From Gluconacetobacter azotocaptans (lineage in GTDB: Bacteria; Pseudomonadota; Alphaproteobacteria; Acetobacterales; Acetobacteraceae): DNA of 64,000 nucleotides. Both the position numbers and the translations under genes were made by a program. Shown here piece by piece: positions 19,268-28,946 of this stretch; positions within the stretch are counted from its first letter, which is position 1, and the number at the start of each line of letters is the position of its first letter. The stretch spans positions 62,001 to 126,000 of the forward strand of contig NZ_JABEQF010000004.1 in NCBI RefSeq assembly GCF_014174355.1. Reading direction: 5' to 3'. Under the pieces are notes generated by a model. That model did not search any database. It saw nothing but the letters and a program-made list of their open reading frames with translations, and was not told the origin of the DNA.

Positions 19268-20377
19268 ATGATCAGGGCAATCGGTTTGATGAGCGGCACG
19301 GCGTTGGACGGGGTGGATGCCGCCTGCATCGAGACCGATGGCGAGACGATCCACGCGACCGGACCGGCCGTCACCATTCCCTATCCGGCGTCCCTGCGCC
19401 GCCGCCTGCGGGACATATTGGACTGCGCCGCCAGCCTGTCGCCCGACGACGCCGACCTGCGCGCGGCCGAACGGGACATGACTCACCAGCATGTCGAGGC
19501 CGTGCGGGCCTTGGGATGCGACGCGGATCTGGTGGGATTCCACGGCCAGACGATCCTGCATCGGCCGGAGGAGGGGCGCACATGGCAGATCGGCGATGCG
19601 GCGCTGCTGTCGGGGGAAACCGGCCTGCCGGTCGTGCATGACTTCCGCAGCGCCGACATGGCGGCCGGCGGCGAGGGCGCGCCGCTGGTGCCGCTGTTCC
19701 ACGCCGCGCTGACGCGGCAGATGCCCCGGCCGGTCGCCATTCTCAATATCGGCGGGGTGGCGAATGTCTCGCTGGTGGGCCAGGACGGCGCGCTGGTCGC
19801 ATGCGATACCGGGCCGGGCAATGCGTTGCTGGACGACTGGGCGCTGCGCCATACCGGTGTTCCGTACGACCGCGACGGAAGGCTGGCCCGGGCCGGCCAG
19901 ATCGATCACGCGGTTCTGGCGATCCTGATGTCGGACCCGTTCTTCGTGCGCGCGGCGCCGAAATCGCTCGACCGCCTGGCGTTCCACCAAGGGCTTGCGG
20001 CCTTGTCGCGCCTCTCCGCCGTCGATGGGGCGGCGACGCTTGCGGCCTTCACGGTCCGGGCGGTGGCCAGCCTGCCGCTGCCGTTCCAGCCCCGCCAGTG
20101 GCTGGTCTGTGGTGGGGGGCGTCACAATCCGGTGCTGATGGACGGGCTGCGGGAGCATCTGTCGGCGCCCGTGGCGCCCGTCGAAATCGTCGGGTGGAAC
20201 GGCGATGCGCTGGAGGCCCAGTGTTTCGGCTTCCTGGCGGTTCGCAGCCTGCGCGGCCTGCCCCTGTCCGGCCCGGGGACCACCGGCGCGGCGATACCCG
20301 TGACCGGCGGACGGCTGGAAGCGCGCGGCGCGCCCGAGGCCGCGATGCGGGTGCTGAACCGGTGGCGCGCCACCTGA
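19268..20377 (+). CDS. anmK: Anhydro-N-acetylmuramic acid kinase
   Basis: This 369-residue enzyme opens the 1,6-anhydro ring of anhydro-MurNAc and phosphorylates it, returning cell-wall sugar to metabolism. The N-terminal ATP motif GLMSGTALDGVD, the FHGQTILHRP and WQIGDAALL segments, the DFRSADMAAGGEGAPLVPLFH signature and the ILNIGGVANVS and CDTGPGN motifs are all present. ATG 19268 follows GGGGGCAGG. It diverges from the giant glycosyltransferase. Confidence 0.95.
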   Translation: MIRAIGLMSGTALDGVDAACIETDGETIHATGPAVTIPYPASLRRRLRDILDCAASLSPDDADLRAAERDMTHQHVEAVRALGCDADLVGFHGQTILHRPEEGRTWQIGDAALLSGETGLPVVHDFRSADMAAGGEGAPLVPLFHAALTRQMPRPVAILNIGGVANVSLVGQDGALVACDTGPGNALLDDWALRHTGVPYDRDGRLARAGQIDHAVLAILMSDPFFVRAAPKSLDRLAFHQGLAALSRLSAVDGAATLAAFTVRAVASLPLPFQPRQWLVCGGGRHNPVLMDGLREHLSAPVAPVEIVGWNGDALEAQCFGFLAVRSLRGLPLSGPGTTGAAIPVTGGRLEARGAPEAAMRVLNRWRAT

Positions 20378-20402
20378 GCGTCAGGACGGCCCGGCGAAAC
20401 CC

Positions 20403-20888
20403 TCAGGCATATCGGTCGTATGTCCTGCCGCGTCGGTGAGGGTCCTTTCCGGCATCGGCGTCGGGTCGCGGCCGCCGGAAAAATTCGATGATCAGTTGCA
20501 TGGACATCAGGATCTGGCGGACCGTTCCCACCAGATTGCCGTCCTCGCCATATGCGCCGGCGGCGCGGAAGGCGGGAATCACGCCAGGCCGGCCGATCCG
20601 CCCGGCTGCGGTCATCATGTGGGCCTGTTGCCCGTTGGCGTGGATCGCCAGTTCGGCGTCGACAGTCTTGATGTTGATTCCAGCCACCGTGATCGCATGC
20701 ATCCTGTATCGCAGAACGTAGACCCCTTCGTTCGCCATCGTCGTCTGCAACAGGTCGATGGGTGTCAGCACGTCGCCTTCATAGACGTGGGTCGCCGCTT
20801 CCCGTTCGAGGGACGGGCGCATGCGGGCGTGCAGTGGCGTGGCATCCGTCGGTACGGGAGGGTCCGTCATGTCCTTGGCCTCGGTCAT
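20403..20888 (-). CDS. Conserved-looking hypothetical protein
   Basis: I do not recognise this 161-residue protein. It has no signal peptide or membrane helix. The N-terminal 25 residues are polar. The middle (YEGDVLTPIDLLQTTMANEGVYVLRYRMHAITVAG) looks like mixed alpha/beta, a short amphipathic stretch (ILMSMQLIIEFFRRP) follows, and the tail is basic. The ATG at 20888 is chosen because GGAG precedes it by about nine bases and the upstream part of the frame has an arginine-rich, shadow-like composition. It converges on anmK and diverges from the MFS gene. Confidence 0.65.
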   Translation of the reverse strand: MTEAKDMTDPPVPTDATPLHARMRPSLEREAATHVYEGDVLTPIDLLQTTMANEGVYVLRYRMHAITVAGINIKTVDAELAIHANGQQAHMMTAAGRIGRPGVIPAFRAAGAYGEDGNLVGTVRQILMSMQLIIEFFRRPRPDADAGKDPHRRGRTYDRYA

Positions 20889-21019
20889 GGGGAACTCCGC
20901 CGGGATCGGGTTTCGCTGTCCCGTCAACGGCGACGCCCATCCGGGGTTGCAGAGATGGCGGATATATGCCTGTGCGGCGGCTTTTGCCTGTAGGGCGGGC
21001 AATAGGATACGGTGGCGGC

Positions 21020-22213
21020 ATGAACATGCCCCCGCCTGTCCCACCGCCTTCCGGCCTGGTGATTCGTCTGATCGCCTGCGCCGCGGGCATGGTCGTCGCG
21101 AATATCTATTACGCCCAGCCGCTGATCGCGCTGATCGGCCCGGATATCGGGCTGCCGGCGGCATGGCAGGGCAGCGTCGTCATGCTCACCCAGCTTGGCT
21201 ACGGATTCGGGATGATCGGCCTGGTGTCGTTGGCCGACATCGTCGAAAATAGGCGGCTGGTGCTGGTTTCGCTGGCCTGCCTGTGCGTGGCCCTGCTGGG
21301 CTCGGCGCTGGCATCATCGGCCGTCGTGTTCCTGGCCATGGCGTTCGTCGTCGGGGTGTTCGCCACCGCGACGCAGGTCCTGGTGCCGCTGGCGTCGCAT
21401 CTGTCGGCGGAACGCGATCGCGGTCGCGTGGTCGGCACAGTCATGGGCGGGTTGATCGGGGGCATCATGCTGGCCCGTCCGTTTTCCAGCATCCTGGCCG
21501 CCCATGCCGGCTGGCATGCGGTGTTCGTGGTGTCGTGCGGGATGATGCTGGTGCTGATGGTGGCGCTGGCCCGGAAGCTGCCCCGACGCCAGCCGGTCCA
21601 TGACGGCCTGACATATGCGCATATCCTGGGGTCCCTGGGCGGCCTGCTGGCGCATACGCCGCTGCTGCGCCGGCGGGCGTTCTATCAGGGCGCGGCGTTC
21701 GCGGCCTTCAACATGTTCTGGACGGCGGTGCCGCTGCTGCTGGCCGGCCCGTCATTCCGCCTGGGCCAGACCGGGATCGCGCTGTTCGCCCTGGCCGGCG
21801 CGGGCGGGGCGCTGGCGGCACCGGTCGCGGGGCGGCTGGCCGACCGGGGACTGACCGACCGGGCCACGACCGGCGCGATGCTGATGATCGCGGGGGCGTT
21901 CGCGGCGACCGGGCTGGCCCTGGCCTGGCAGTCGCTGCTGTTGCTGGCGCTCGCCGCAATCGTGCTGGATGCCGGCGTGCAGACCAACCAGGTGGTCAGC
22001 ATGCGGGCGATCTACATGCTGCGGCCCGAAGTGCGCGGCCGGCTGAACGCCCTGTTCATGACCATCGTCTTCCTGTCGGGCGCGGCGGGCTCGGTTTCGG
22101 CCGCCGCCCTGTTCCACGGGGCCGGCTGGGCCGACGTCGCCGTGGCGGGCGGCGGGCTGGCGATGGTGGCGCTGGCACGCCAGATCATCGCCGGGGAAAC
22201 GTTCCGCCGCTGA
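21020..22213 (+). CDS. Major facilitator superfamily transporter
   Basis: This 397-residue protein has about twelve hydrophobic helices. The first carries the MVVANIYYAQPLIALIG pattern common in the DHA1/YnfM-AraJ-like branch, with a GRVVGTVMGG loop between helices 4 and 5 and a GRLADRG motif at the domain junction, the MFS motif A position. These are proton-driven exporters of small molecules; the substrate cannot be predicted. ATG 21020 is chosen because the open frame upstream (from 20762) is polar and antisense to the divergent hypothetical gene. Confidence 0.85.
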   Translation: MNMPPPVPPPSGLVIRLIACAAGMVVANIYYAQPLIALIGPDIGLPAAWQGSVVMLTQLGYGFGMIGLVSLADIVENRRLVLVSLACLCVALLGSALASSAVVFLAMAFVVGVFATATQVLVPLASHLSAERDRGRVVGTVMGGLIGGIMLARPFSSILAAHAGWHAVFVVSCGMMLVLMVALARKLPRRQPVHDGLTYAHILGSLGGLLAHTPLLRRRAFYQGAAFAAFNMFWTAVPLLLAGPSFRLGQTGIALFALAGAGGALAAPVAGRLADRGLTDRATTGAMLMIAGAFAATGLALAWQSLLLLALAAIVLDAGVQTNQVVSMRAIYMLRPEVRGRLNALFMTIVFLSGAAGSVSAAALFHGAGWADVAVAGGGLAMVALARQIIAGETFRR

Positions 22214-22238
22214 TATCCCGTCTCCGGACGCCTGCCTT

Positions 22239-23276
22239 TCAGCGGGCGGCGCCCTTCTGCGCGATCAGTGCGCGATAGACGTCGAGGTAATCCTCGGCCA
22301 TGCGGCGGGCGGTGAAGCGTTCCTCGAACCGCTGGCGGATGCGCGCCGAATCCAGCTCCGGCAGGCGGGCGCAGGCGGTAACGGCTTCGTGTTCGTTATC
22401 CACGATCAGGCCGGTCAGGCCGTCTTCCAGTACCTCGGGCACCGATCCGCGCCGGAAGGCCACGACAGGCGTGCCGCAGGCCATGGCCTCGATCATCACA
22501 AGGCCGAACGGTTCCGGCCAGTCGATGGGCATCAGCAGCGCACGGGCACCCGACAGGAAGGCGGGTTTCTGCTGGTCGTTGATCTCGCCGATCAGTTCGA
22601 CCCCATCCCCCAGCATCGGCAGAATCTCGTGGTCGAAATACTCGGCGTCCACCTTGTCGATCTTGGCGGCGATCTTCAGCCTGACCCCCAGGGCGCGGGC
22701 AATGCGGATTGCCTTGTCTACGCCTTTTTCCGGGCAGATCCTGCCCAGGAAGGCGAAGTAGTCGCGCGGTCCGGGTTGCGGCGTCAGCAGCTTCTCGGGC
22801 AGGCCGTGCAGCACCGTGCGGACATAATGCGCCTGCGGCAAGGGCAGGCGCTGGTTGTCCGAGATCGAGACGATCGGCACATGCGGGAAGGCATTGAAAA
22901 CCGGCTGCAGCTCCATCAGGTCCAGCCGGCCATGCATGGTGGTCAGCATCGGCGTGGGCTGGCGGCTGAAATGGGTGAAGGGCCAGTAGTCCATATGGAA
23001 GTGAAGGATGTCGAACTGATCCGCCACCCGCGCCACCTGCTCCATCATCAGCATGTGGGGCGCGATCGGATCGCGGATCGCGGGATCCAGGCGCAACGCC
23101 TGCGGCCAGCAGGCGTTGAGGCGGGCGGAGGTCACGCTGTCGCCACTGGCGAACAGCGTCACGTCGTGGCCCATGGCCGTCAGTTCTTCGGTCAGGAAGG
23201 ACACGACGCGCTCGGTCCCGCCATACAGCTTGGGGGGAACGGCTTCATGGAGGGGCGCGATCTGGGCGATACGCAT
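22239..23276 (-). CDS. GT4-family glycosyltransferase
   Basis: This 345-residue GT-B enzyme has the N-terminal PPKLYGGTERVV loop typical of GT4 members that act on diverse nucleotide-sugars, the central FLGRICPEKGVD and the C-terminal donor site PEPFGLVMIEAMACGTPVVAF (E-x7-E). It is soluble, with no signal peptide. Its role in exopolysaccharide, glycolipid or storage sugar synthesis is not fixed by sequence. ATG 23276 (MRIAQIAPL) gives the standard beginning of the first beta strand; an upstream ATG at 23303 is possible. It diverges from the ABC exporter gene. Confidence 0.85.
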   Translation of the reverse strand: MRIAQIAPLHEAVPPKLYGGTERVVSFLTEELTAMGHDVTLFASGDSVTSARLNACWPQALRLDPAIRDPIAPHMLMMEQVARVADQFDILHFHMDYWPFTHFSRQPTPMLTTMHGRLDLMELQPVFNAFPHVPIVSISDNQRLPLPQAHYVRTVLHGLPEKLLTPQPGPRDYFAFLGRICPEKGVDKAIRIARALGVRLKIAAKIDKVDAEYFDHEILPMLGDGVELIGEINDQQKPAFLSGARALLMPIDWPEPFGLVMIEAMACGTPVVAFRRGSVPEVLEDGLTGLIVDNEHEAVTACARLPELDSARIRQRFEERFTARRMAEDYLDVYRALIAQKGAAR

Positions 23277-23388
23277 GGGGCAGTTCACTTCTTTCTTGCG
23301 CATGAAAGGGGCAGGGGATGCGACCGTGCGACCGGGAAACGGCAATTCGATGGCCATGTGGCCGGGACAGTGATCCGGGTTGCTGGTA

Positions 23389-23411
23389 AACGGGGTGGGA
23401 AAGACCCCGTT
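23389..23411. promoter_or_regulatory. Inverted repeat in the divergent promoter region
   Basis: AACGGGGT (23389-23396) and ACCCCGTT (23404-23411) form a perfect 8-base-pair inverted repeat with a 7-base spacer. It lies between the divergent GT4 and ABC exporter starts and could be an operator acting on either gene. The binding protein is unknown. Confidence 0.35.
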
Positions 23412-23488
23412 CCGTCATCAACGAGGCGTCGGCCGGGGTGAAGTCTATCTTTCTTCCCCTTGATCCGGATAGATAACAGGGTCAAGGC

Positions 23489-25348
23489 GTGGAATTTTCC
23501 GTCATCCACAAGGACGGGACCGGCCGGCAGCAGAGAGGGCAGCCGATTTTGGCGAGCAATATCGAGAGCACCATTTCCGACGACCAACTGGTCCGCTACC
23601 TGGGCCGGCCGCTGTCCTTTGTATTCCGGTATGTACGGCGTCATGCTGGCCAGCATGTGCTGATCTTCCTCTCGGTCGCGGTGGCGGTCGCGTGTACGGT
23701 CGGGGCAACCTACGCCACCCGCTTTCTCGTCGATACCATGACCGCGCATGCGGCGGGAGACATGACGGCGGTCTGGCGGGCGGTCGCGGTTCTCGTCGTC
23801 GTGATCGCGTTCGACAACATGTCGTGGCGGGTTGCCGGCTGGTTCGCCACCTATGCGTTCGTCGCGATCACCGGCGATGTCCGTCGCGACCTGTTCCGCT
23901 ACCTGACGGCGCATTCGGCGTCCTATTTCGCGGACCGCATGCCCGGGGCGATGGCATCGCGCATCTCGACGTCGGCCATCTCGATCTTCACCCTGGAAAA
24001 TCTGGCGGCGTGGAACGTGCTGCCGCCCTGCCTGAACGTGGCCCTGTCGATCGGGCTGATGGTGACGATCAGCCCGCTGATGGCGGGGGTGATCGTCACC
24101 CTGTCGGGCGGGCTGTGCTTCCTGATGTTCCGCATGGCGGCCGGCGGCCGGTCGCTGCATCAGCGCTATGCGTCCGAGGCCTCCCGCGTGGATGGCGAGA
24201 TGCTGGACATCATCAACAACGTGGCGCTGGTCCGCTCGTTCGGCATGACGCATTACGAACGTGTGCGCCTGGGCGATACCATGCGCCAGGAGATGGGGGC
24301 GCGGGGCACGTCGCTGCGCTACATGGAGAAGCTGCGCCTGGTCCACGCGGTGCTGACGGCGGTGCTGACGGCCGGCCTGCTGGTGTGGGTGGTCATGCTG
24401 TGGCACCTGGGGCGGGCCAGCATCGGCGACGTGGTCATGGTCACCAATCTGGGATTCATGATCCTGCATGGCACACGCGACCTTGCGGTGGCGCTGGTCG
24501 AGACCATCCAGCATATCGCCCGCCTGGACGAAGCCCTGTCGGCCATCCTGGTGCCGCACGAAATGACCGATTCGCCCGAGGCGCGGACCTTCTCGGGCCC
24601 GTCGCGGGGCGAGGTGGCGTTTCGCGACGTGACGTTCGCCTATCCCGGCGCGCGCCCTGTCCTGGCGCATTTCGACCTGGTGATCGAAGCCGGGTCCCGC
24701 GTCGGGCTGGTCGGGCGGTCGGGTTCGGGCAAGAGCACGATCCTGGCCCTGATCCAGCGCCTGCGCTACGTGCAGGGCGGCGCGATCGAAATCGACGGAA
24801 TCGACATCCGTGACCTGGACGAGGACAGCCTGCGGTCCTGCATGTCCGTCGTGCCGCAGGACGTGTCGATGCTGCGGCGTTCGATCCTGGAGAATATCCG
24901 CTACGGCAAGCCCGACGCGACGGACGAGGAAGTCTTCGCCGCCGCCGCCGCCGCCGGCTGCCGCGATTTCATCCAGTTGATGCCCGAGGGGTTCGAGACC
25001 GAGGTCGGCGACCGGGGCGTAAAGCTGTCGGGCGGCCAGCGCCAGCGGATCGCCATCGCGCGGGCTTTTCTGCGCAACGCGCCGATCCTGATCCTGGACG
25101 AGGCGACCAGCGCCCTGGACAGCGAGAGCGAGCAACATGTGCAGGAGGCGCTGGACCGGCTGAAGGTCGGGCGGACGGTGATCGCGGTCGCGCATCGCCT
25201 GTCCACCCTGCGCGATTTCGACCGGATCGTGGTCATGGACCAGGGACAGATCGTGCAGGACGGCCCCGTCGGCGTGCTGGAGCGCAGCGAGGGACCGTAC
25301 CGCGATTTCCTGGAACGTCAGTCCATGGTCGTCGAAAGCGCGTTATAG
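23489..25348 (+). CDS. ABC exporter, fused permease and ATPase
   Basis: This 619-residue half-transporter has a six-helix type-1 exporter domain in the first 350 residues, then an ATPase domain. Walker A GRSGSGKST lies at about 409-417, the signature LSGGQRQRIAIARA follows, then Walker B ILILDEATSALD and the AVAHRLST H-loop. It would work as a dimer, exporting a lipid, peptide, polysaccharide precursor or drug; the MsbA-like layout does not fix the substrate. The start is GTG 23489 with AAGG close upstream; about 30 residues before the first helix are polar. The glycosyltransferase next door makes a glycolipid link possible but unproven. Confidence 0.85.
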   Translation: MEFSVIHKDGTGRQQRGQPILASNIESTISDDQLVRYLGRPLSFVFRYVRRHAGQHVLIFLSVAVAVACTVGATYATRFLVDTMTAHAAGDMTAVWRAVAVLVVVIAFDNMSWRVAGWFATYAFVAITGDVRRDLFRYLTAHSASYFADRMPGAMASRISTSAISIFTLENLAAWNVLPPCLNVALSIGLMVTISPLMAGVIVTLSGGLCFLMFRMAAGGRSLHQRYASEASRVDGEMLDIINNVALVRSFGMTHYERVRLGDTMRQEMGARGTSLRYMEKLRLVHAVLTAVLTAGLLVWVVMLWHLGRASIGDVVMVTNLGFMILHGTRDLAVALVETIQHIARLDEALSAILVPHEMTDSPEARTFSGPSRGEVAFRDVTFAYPGARPVLAHFDLVIEAGSRVGLVGRSGSGKSTILALIQRLRYVQGGAIEIDGIDIRDLDEDSLRSCMSVVPQDVSMLRRSILENIRYGKPDATDEEVFAAAAAAGCRDFIQLMPEGFETEVGDRGVKLSGGQRQRIAIARAFLRNAPILILDEATSALDSESEQHVQEALDRLKVGRTVIAVAHRLSTLRDFDRIVVMDQGQIVQDGPVGVLERSEGPYRDFLERQSMVVESAL

Positions 25349-25450
25349 GGCAGGCGCGTCACGCGGCGCAGGGCACCATGTCCCGGCCGTTCCGGCGGCG
25401 GGATAATCTTCGATTTGGGTAGTTCACAGATCCACGGGCATAGCACACGC

Positions 25451-26164
25451 ATGATATCAGCAGGCAGGACCCGGCACGGCCCCCGGACAGCAGGCGCGGC
25501 GAACGAACAGGATGACGAGGGCGGGCGGCGTGCCCTGAGTGTCGACGCCTACAATCACATCCGTACCGCGCTGATCCGCAGCCGCTATCGCATGGGGCAG
25601 AGGCTGGTGCTGCGGCCGCTGGCCGCCGAACTGGGGTTGAGCCCCACCCCGGTGCGCGAGGCGCTGCTGCGCCTGGTTTCGGAACAGGCGCTGGAACTGA
25701 ACGATCGCAACACGGCCGTGGTGCCCGACATTACGCAGGCGAGCTTCCTGGAAATCCACAATCTGCGCATCGATCTGGAAAGCCGGCTGGTGCAGGCGGC
25801 GGCCGTGCGTGCGACCTCGGCCGAAATCGAGGCATTGAGCGCACTGAACGATTCGTTCCTGGTGGCCTGCGAACGCCATGACGAAGGCAGCATGGCGGCC
25901 AGCAATGCCGATTTCCACGCCCTGCTGGCCAACGTTGCCGACCTGCCGCTGACGGCCAATATCCTGCACAGCCTGTGGGCGCGGGTCGGGCCGATCTATG
26001 CGCTGGCGCGGACCGGGCCCCCGCCGCGCGCGTCGGGCGTGGCCCATCCGCATGACGAATTGCTGGCCGCCCTGCGCGCCCGCAACCCGGAAGACGCGCG
26101 GCAGGCCCTGGTGCGCGATTTCGAATATGCGCGCAAATGGATCGAGCCCCTTCTGCCCGTCTAG
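25451..26164 (+). CDS. GntR-family transcriptional regulator (FCD subfamily)
   Basis: This 237-residue regulator has an N-terminal winged helix ([43 protein letters not shown]) covering roughly residues 35-85. A helical FCD ligand domain follows, with the [22 protein letters not shown] and HDELLAAL positions that normally supply metal or ligand contacts. Effectors of this group are usually small carboxylates. ATG 25451 is preferred over a TTG at 25415. It ends tail to tail with minE, the stop codons overlapping by three bases. The target is unknown. Confidence 0.85.
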   Translation: MISAGRTRHGPRTAGAANEQDDEGGRRALSVDAYNHIRTALIRSRYRMGQRLVLRPLAAELGLSPTPVREALLRLVSEQALELNDRNTAVVPDITQASFLEIHNLRIDLESRLVQAAAVRATSAEIEALSALNDSFLVACERHDEGSMAASNADFHALLANVADLPLTANILHSLWARVGPIYALARTGPPPRASGVAHPHDELLAALRARNPEDARQALVRDFEYARKWIEPLLPV

Positions 26165-26451
26165 GACAGGCCGGGGCCTTCCGTCTTGGTGCCCGACTTG
26201 TCCTTCAGTTCGGGAACCTCGATGTCGATTTCCAGCATCGAGACCCCCGCACCGCGGTCCATCTTGACCTGGACCTTGTCCTGATCGACGGAAATGTGCC
26301 GCTTGATGACTTCCAGGATTTCCTCATGCAGCTTGGCCAGCAGGTCGGACTGGCCTTCGCCGGCGCGCTCGTGCGCCAGCAGGATCTGGAGCCGGTCGCG
26401 CGCGACGGGGGCGGAGGTCTTGCGTCCGAACAGGGATGTCAGGAAGCTCAT
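26161..26451 (-). CDS. minE: Cell division topological specificity factor MinE
   Basis: This 96-residue protein stimulates MinD ATPase and drives pole-to-pole oscillation. The N-terminal membrane-targeting helix ([11 protein letters not shown]) and the anti-MinCD segment ([12 protein letters not shown]) are plain, and the C-terminal dimerisation strands follow. Its ATG overlaps the minD TGA (ATGA), so it is translationally coupled. The family is about 85-90 residues; the few extra residues are at the C-terminus. Confidence 0.96.
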   Translation of the reverse strand: MSFLTSLFGRKTSAPVARDRLQILLAHERAGEGQSDLLAKLHEEILEVIKRHISVDQDKVQVKMDRGAGVSMLEIDIEVPELKDKSGTKTEGPGLS

Positions 26452-27263
26452 GCGACACTCCGCTTGAACAGCCAGTCGAACAGGCCCTTGCGTTCGGTGG
26501 GCACGCTGATGTCCAGCTTCTCGCCTTCCAGGCGGCGTACTGCCTCGAAATAGGCGCGGGCAGGGGCGCTGTTGGGGTTGGACAGCGTGACCGGGGTGCC
26601 CAGGTTGGACGCCCGCAGCACTTCCTCGCTCTCGGGGACGATGCCCAGCAGCGGGATGGACAGGATTTCCAGCACGTCCTCGGTCCGCAGCATCTCGCCC
26701 CGCGCGGCGCGGGCCGGGTCGTAGCGGGTCAGCAGGAGGTGCTTGTCGATCTTCTCGCCCTTCTTGGCGCGCTCGGTGGTGCTGTCGAGCATGCCGATGA
26801 TGCGGTCGCTGTCGCGCACCGACGAGACCTCGGGGTTGGTCACGACCACCGCCTGGTCGGCGTGATACATCGCAAGCTGGGCGCCGCGTTCGATGCCGGC
26901 CGGGCTGTCGCAGATGACCCAGTCGAACTTCTCGCGCAGTTCGTCCATGACGCGGGCCACGCCCTCGGGGGTCAGCGCGTCCTTGTCGCGGGTCTGCGAG
27001 GCCGGAAGGATGGACAGGGTTTCCACCCGCTTGTCGCGGATCAGCGCCTGGGCCAGCTTGGCGTCACCCTGCACGACGTTGATCAGGTCGAAGACGACCC
27101 GTCGTTCCGCCCCCATGACCAGATCGAGGTTGCGCAGGCCGACGTCGAAATCGACGACGACGACGTTTTTCCCCGTCTGGGCCAGTGCCGCGCCGAGGGC
27201 GGCGGTCGATGTCGTCTTGCCGACCCCGCCCTTTCCGGATGTGACAACCAGCACCTTCGCCAT
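26448..27263 (-). CDS. minD: Septum site-determining ATPase MinD
   Basis: This 271-residue ATPase has the deviant Walker A motif (KGGVGKTT, residues 11-18 with signature Lys11), [14 protein letters not shown], and the C-terminal amphipathic membrane helix ending [10 protein letters not shown]. It binds the inner membrane as an ATP dimer, recruits MinC and is released by MinE. The gene is second in minCDE, 122 bases after minC. Confidence 0.97.
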   Translation of the reverse strand: MAKVLVVTSGKGGVGKTTSTAALGAALAQTGKNVVVVDFDVGLRNLDLVMGAERRVVFDLINVVQGDAKLAQALIRDKRVETLSILPASQTRDKDALTPEGVARVMDELREKFDWVICDSPAGIERGAQLAMYHADQAVVVTNPEVSSVRDSDRIIGMLDSTTERAKKGEKIDKHLLLTRYDPARAARGEMLRTEDVLEILSIPLLGIVPESEEVLRASNLGTPVTLSNPNSAPARAYFEAVRRLEGEKLDISVPTERKGLFDWLFKRSVA

Positions 27264-27385
27264 ACCATCTGTTCCTCTGTTTGGATTCGCCGCGTGGCGG
27301 CGTCCTGTGTGTCCGATTCTAGTGGCGGAGTTGTGGCGTCCGCAACGGGAAACCGGACGCCCGGCCTCCGCCGCCCGCCACCTCG

Positions 27386-28105
27386 CTAGTCTATGGCCCG
27401 GACGACGATGGTGTCGTCCTCCAGCAGCGCCTGCACCGCCCGGCCGGTCAGGGCCGGGTCGATTTCCTCGGCGATCATGTAGTAGCCGTCGATCGCGACC
27501 AGTTCCGCCTTCATGACGGTGGCGAAGATCCGCGCGCCGGCCTGCCCACCCATGCCGGCGATCGCCCGGCCGCGCAGCGTCCCGTAGACATGGACCGACC
27601 CGCCGGCCGAAATCTCGGCGCCCGAAGCCACCGATCCGATGACGATCACATCTCCATCAGGATACAGGATCGACTGGCCGGACCGCACGGGGCGTTCGAC
27701 GATCAGCGCCCCGACTGGGACTGCGGGTTGCGGGGCGGGGGTGTCCTCGGCCGCGTCTTCCTCGGGGATCGCGACGGTGCCCGATGCCCGTCCGCCCTCA
27801 AAGCTGTCGGGCCAGTCCCATCCGGCGAGGGCGGGCCAGGACCGGTCGCCGCCCTCGATCCCGATGACGCGCACACCGCGTTCCAGCAGGGCGGGGTAGA
27901 ATTCGGCCAGCCCCTCGGCGTCGGCGGACAGCAGGCCGAGGTCGAGGATGATCGGCTTGCCGACGAAGAAGGACGGTGACCGTGCGATCTGCGCATCCAG
28001 GCCGCGCAGCCAGTCGTCCAGCCCGGCCTCGGGTGACAGGACCAGTGCCAGGAAGGAACGGCCGCGGGCTCGGATACGGGGCAGCGGGCGGGAGTCGTCT
28101 GACAA
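27386..28105 (-). CDS. minC: Septum site-determining protein MinC
   Basis: This protein of about 239 residues inhibits FtsZ polymerisation. The N-terminal domain (RGRSFLALVLSPEAGLDDW to GVRVIGIEGG) is followed by an acidic linker and the C-terminal beta-helix with VRSGQSILYPDGDVIVIGSVASGAEISAGGSVHVYG. No ATG fits: the only one in frame, at 28288, would overlap the divergent FzlA-like gene. The TTG at 28105 gives the standard length, though its ribosome-binding site is weak, so the start is uncertain. Confidence 0.9.
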   Translation of the reverse strand: MSDDSRPLPRIRARGRSFLALVLSPEAGLDDWLRGLDAQIARSPSFFVGKPIILDLGLLSADAEGLAEFYPALLERGVRVIGIEGGDRSWPALAGWDWPDSFEGGRASGTVAIPEEDAAEDTPAPQPAVPVGALIVERPVRSGQSILYPDGDVIVIGSVASGAEISAGGSVHVYGTLRGRAIAGMGGQAGARIFATVMKAELVAIDGYYMIAEEIDPALTGRAVQALLEDDTIVVRAID

Positions 28106-28270
28106 GGCGTGACGGACTTTCGGTCTGCGGGGGAAGACTCCGTTCCAGCTACCGTGAGATGCCCGCCCTGTCGAGCCAAAGAGGCCTCGGAGGGCGCGCA
28201 GGGGACGAATTCTTCCGCCCGGCGAAGGGACCTCTTGGCGAAGCGGGGGGCGATGCAATAAAGCGATACG

Positions 28271-28939
28271 ATGCGTATTCTCTATCATCTTCCGCTGTCG
28301 CCCGCATGCCGCAAGGTCCGCCTTGTGCTAGGCGAAAAGCGCCTGCCGTTCGAATTGATGATGGAAAGGGTATGGGAGCGCCGCCCCGACTATCTGGCCG
28401 CCAATCCCGCGGGGACCGTGCCGCTGCTGGTCGAGGAAAACGGGCTGGCGATCCCCAATTCGTCGGTCATCTGCGAGTATCTGGAGGAAGCCTATCCCGA
28501 CACCCCCCTGCTGGGCCGCACCCTGGCCGAACGGGTCGAGGTCCGCCGGCTGGTCGCCTGGTTCGACGAGAAATTCGCCAACGAGGTCACGCAGAACCTG
28601 TTGTATGAAAAGGTGATGAAGCGGATTTCCGGCCGCGGCAACCCGGACGGCAACGCCCTGCGCGCGGGATACGCCAATATCCGCTATCACCTGTCCTATA
28701 TCGACTGGCTGGCGGAAACCCGCAAATGGCTGGCCGGCGGGGCGCTGTCGCTGGCCGATTTCGCGGCGGCGGCGCATTTCTCGTCGCTGGATTTCATCAA
28801 CGATGTCGATTGGTCCAAGGCCCCGGCGGCCAAGGACTGGTACGCGCGCATCAAGTCCCGGCCCTGCTTCCGGTCGTTGCTGAACGACCGGGTGACGGGG
28901 ATCGTGCCGCCGGATCATTACGCCGACCTCGATTTCTGA
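28271..28939 (+). CDS. Glutathione S-transferase-fold protein, FzlA-like
   Basis: This 222-residue protein has an N-terminal GST thioredoxin fold (LYHLPLSPACRKVRLVLGEK, NPAGTVPLL, SSVICEYLEE) and a C-terminal helical domain. The ending KSRPCFRSLL...PPDHYADLDF is typical of the alphaproteobacterial group that includes Caulobacter FzlA. FzlA binds and curves FtsZ filaments, and its conserved extreme C-terminus is needed for constriction. Placement directly opposite minCDE supports a division role. The call to FzlA rests on resemblance and context; a metabolic GST remains possible. ATG 28271 lies 166 bases from the minC start. Confidence 0.7.
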   Translation: MRILYHLPLSPACRKVRLVLGEKRLPFELMMERVWERRPDYLAANPAGTVPLLVEENGLAIPNSSVICEYLEEAYPDTPLLGRTLAERVEVRRLVAWFDEKFANEVTQNLLYEKVMKRISGRGNPDGNALRAGYANIRYHLSYIDWLAETRKWLAGGALSLADFAAAAHFSSLDFINDVDWSKAPAAKDWYARIKSRPCFRSLLNDRVTGIVPPDHYADLDF

Positions 28940-28946
28940 GCGGCCG

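Noticed and set aside
28106-28288. MinC extended to the ATG at 28288
   Set aside because: It would overlap the divergent FzlA-like start and add an Arg-rich leader absent from the family.
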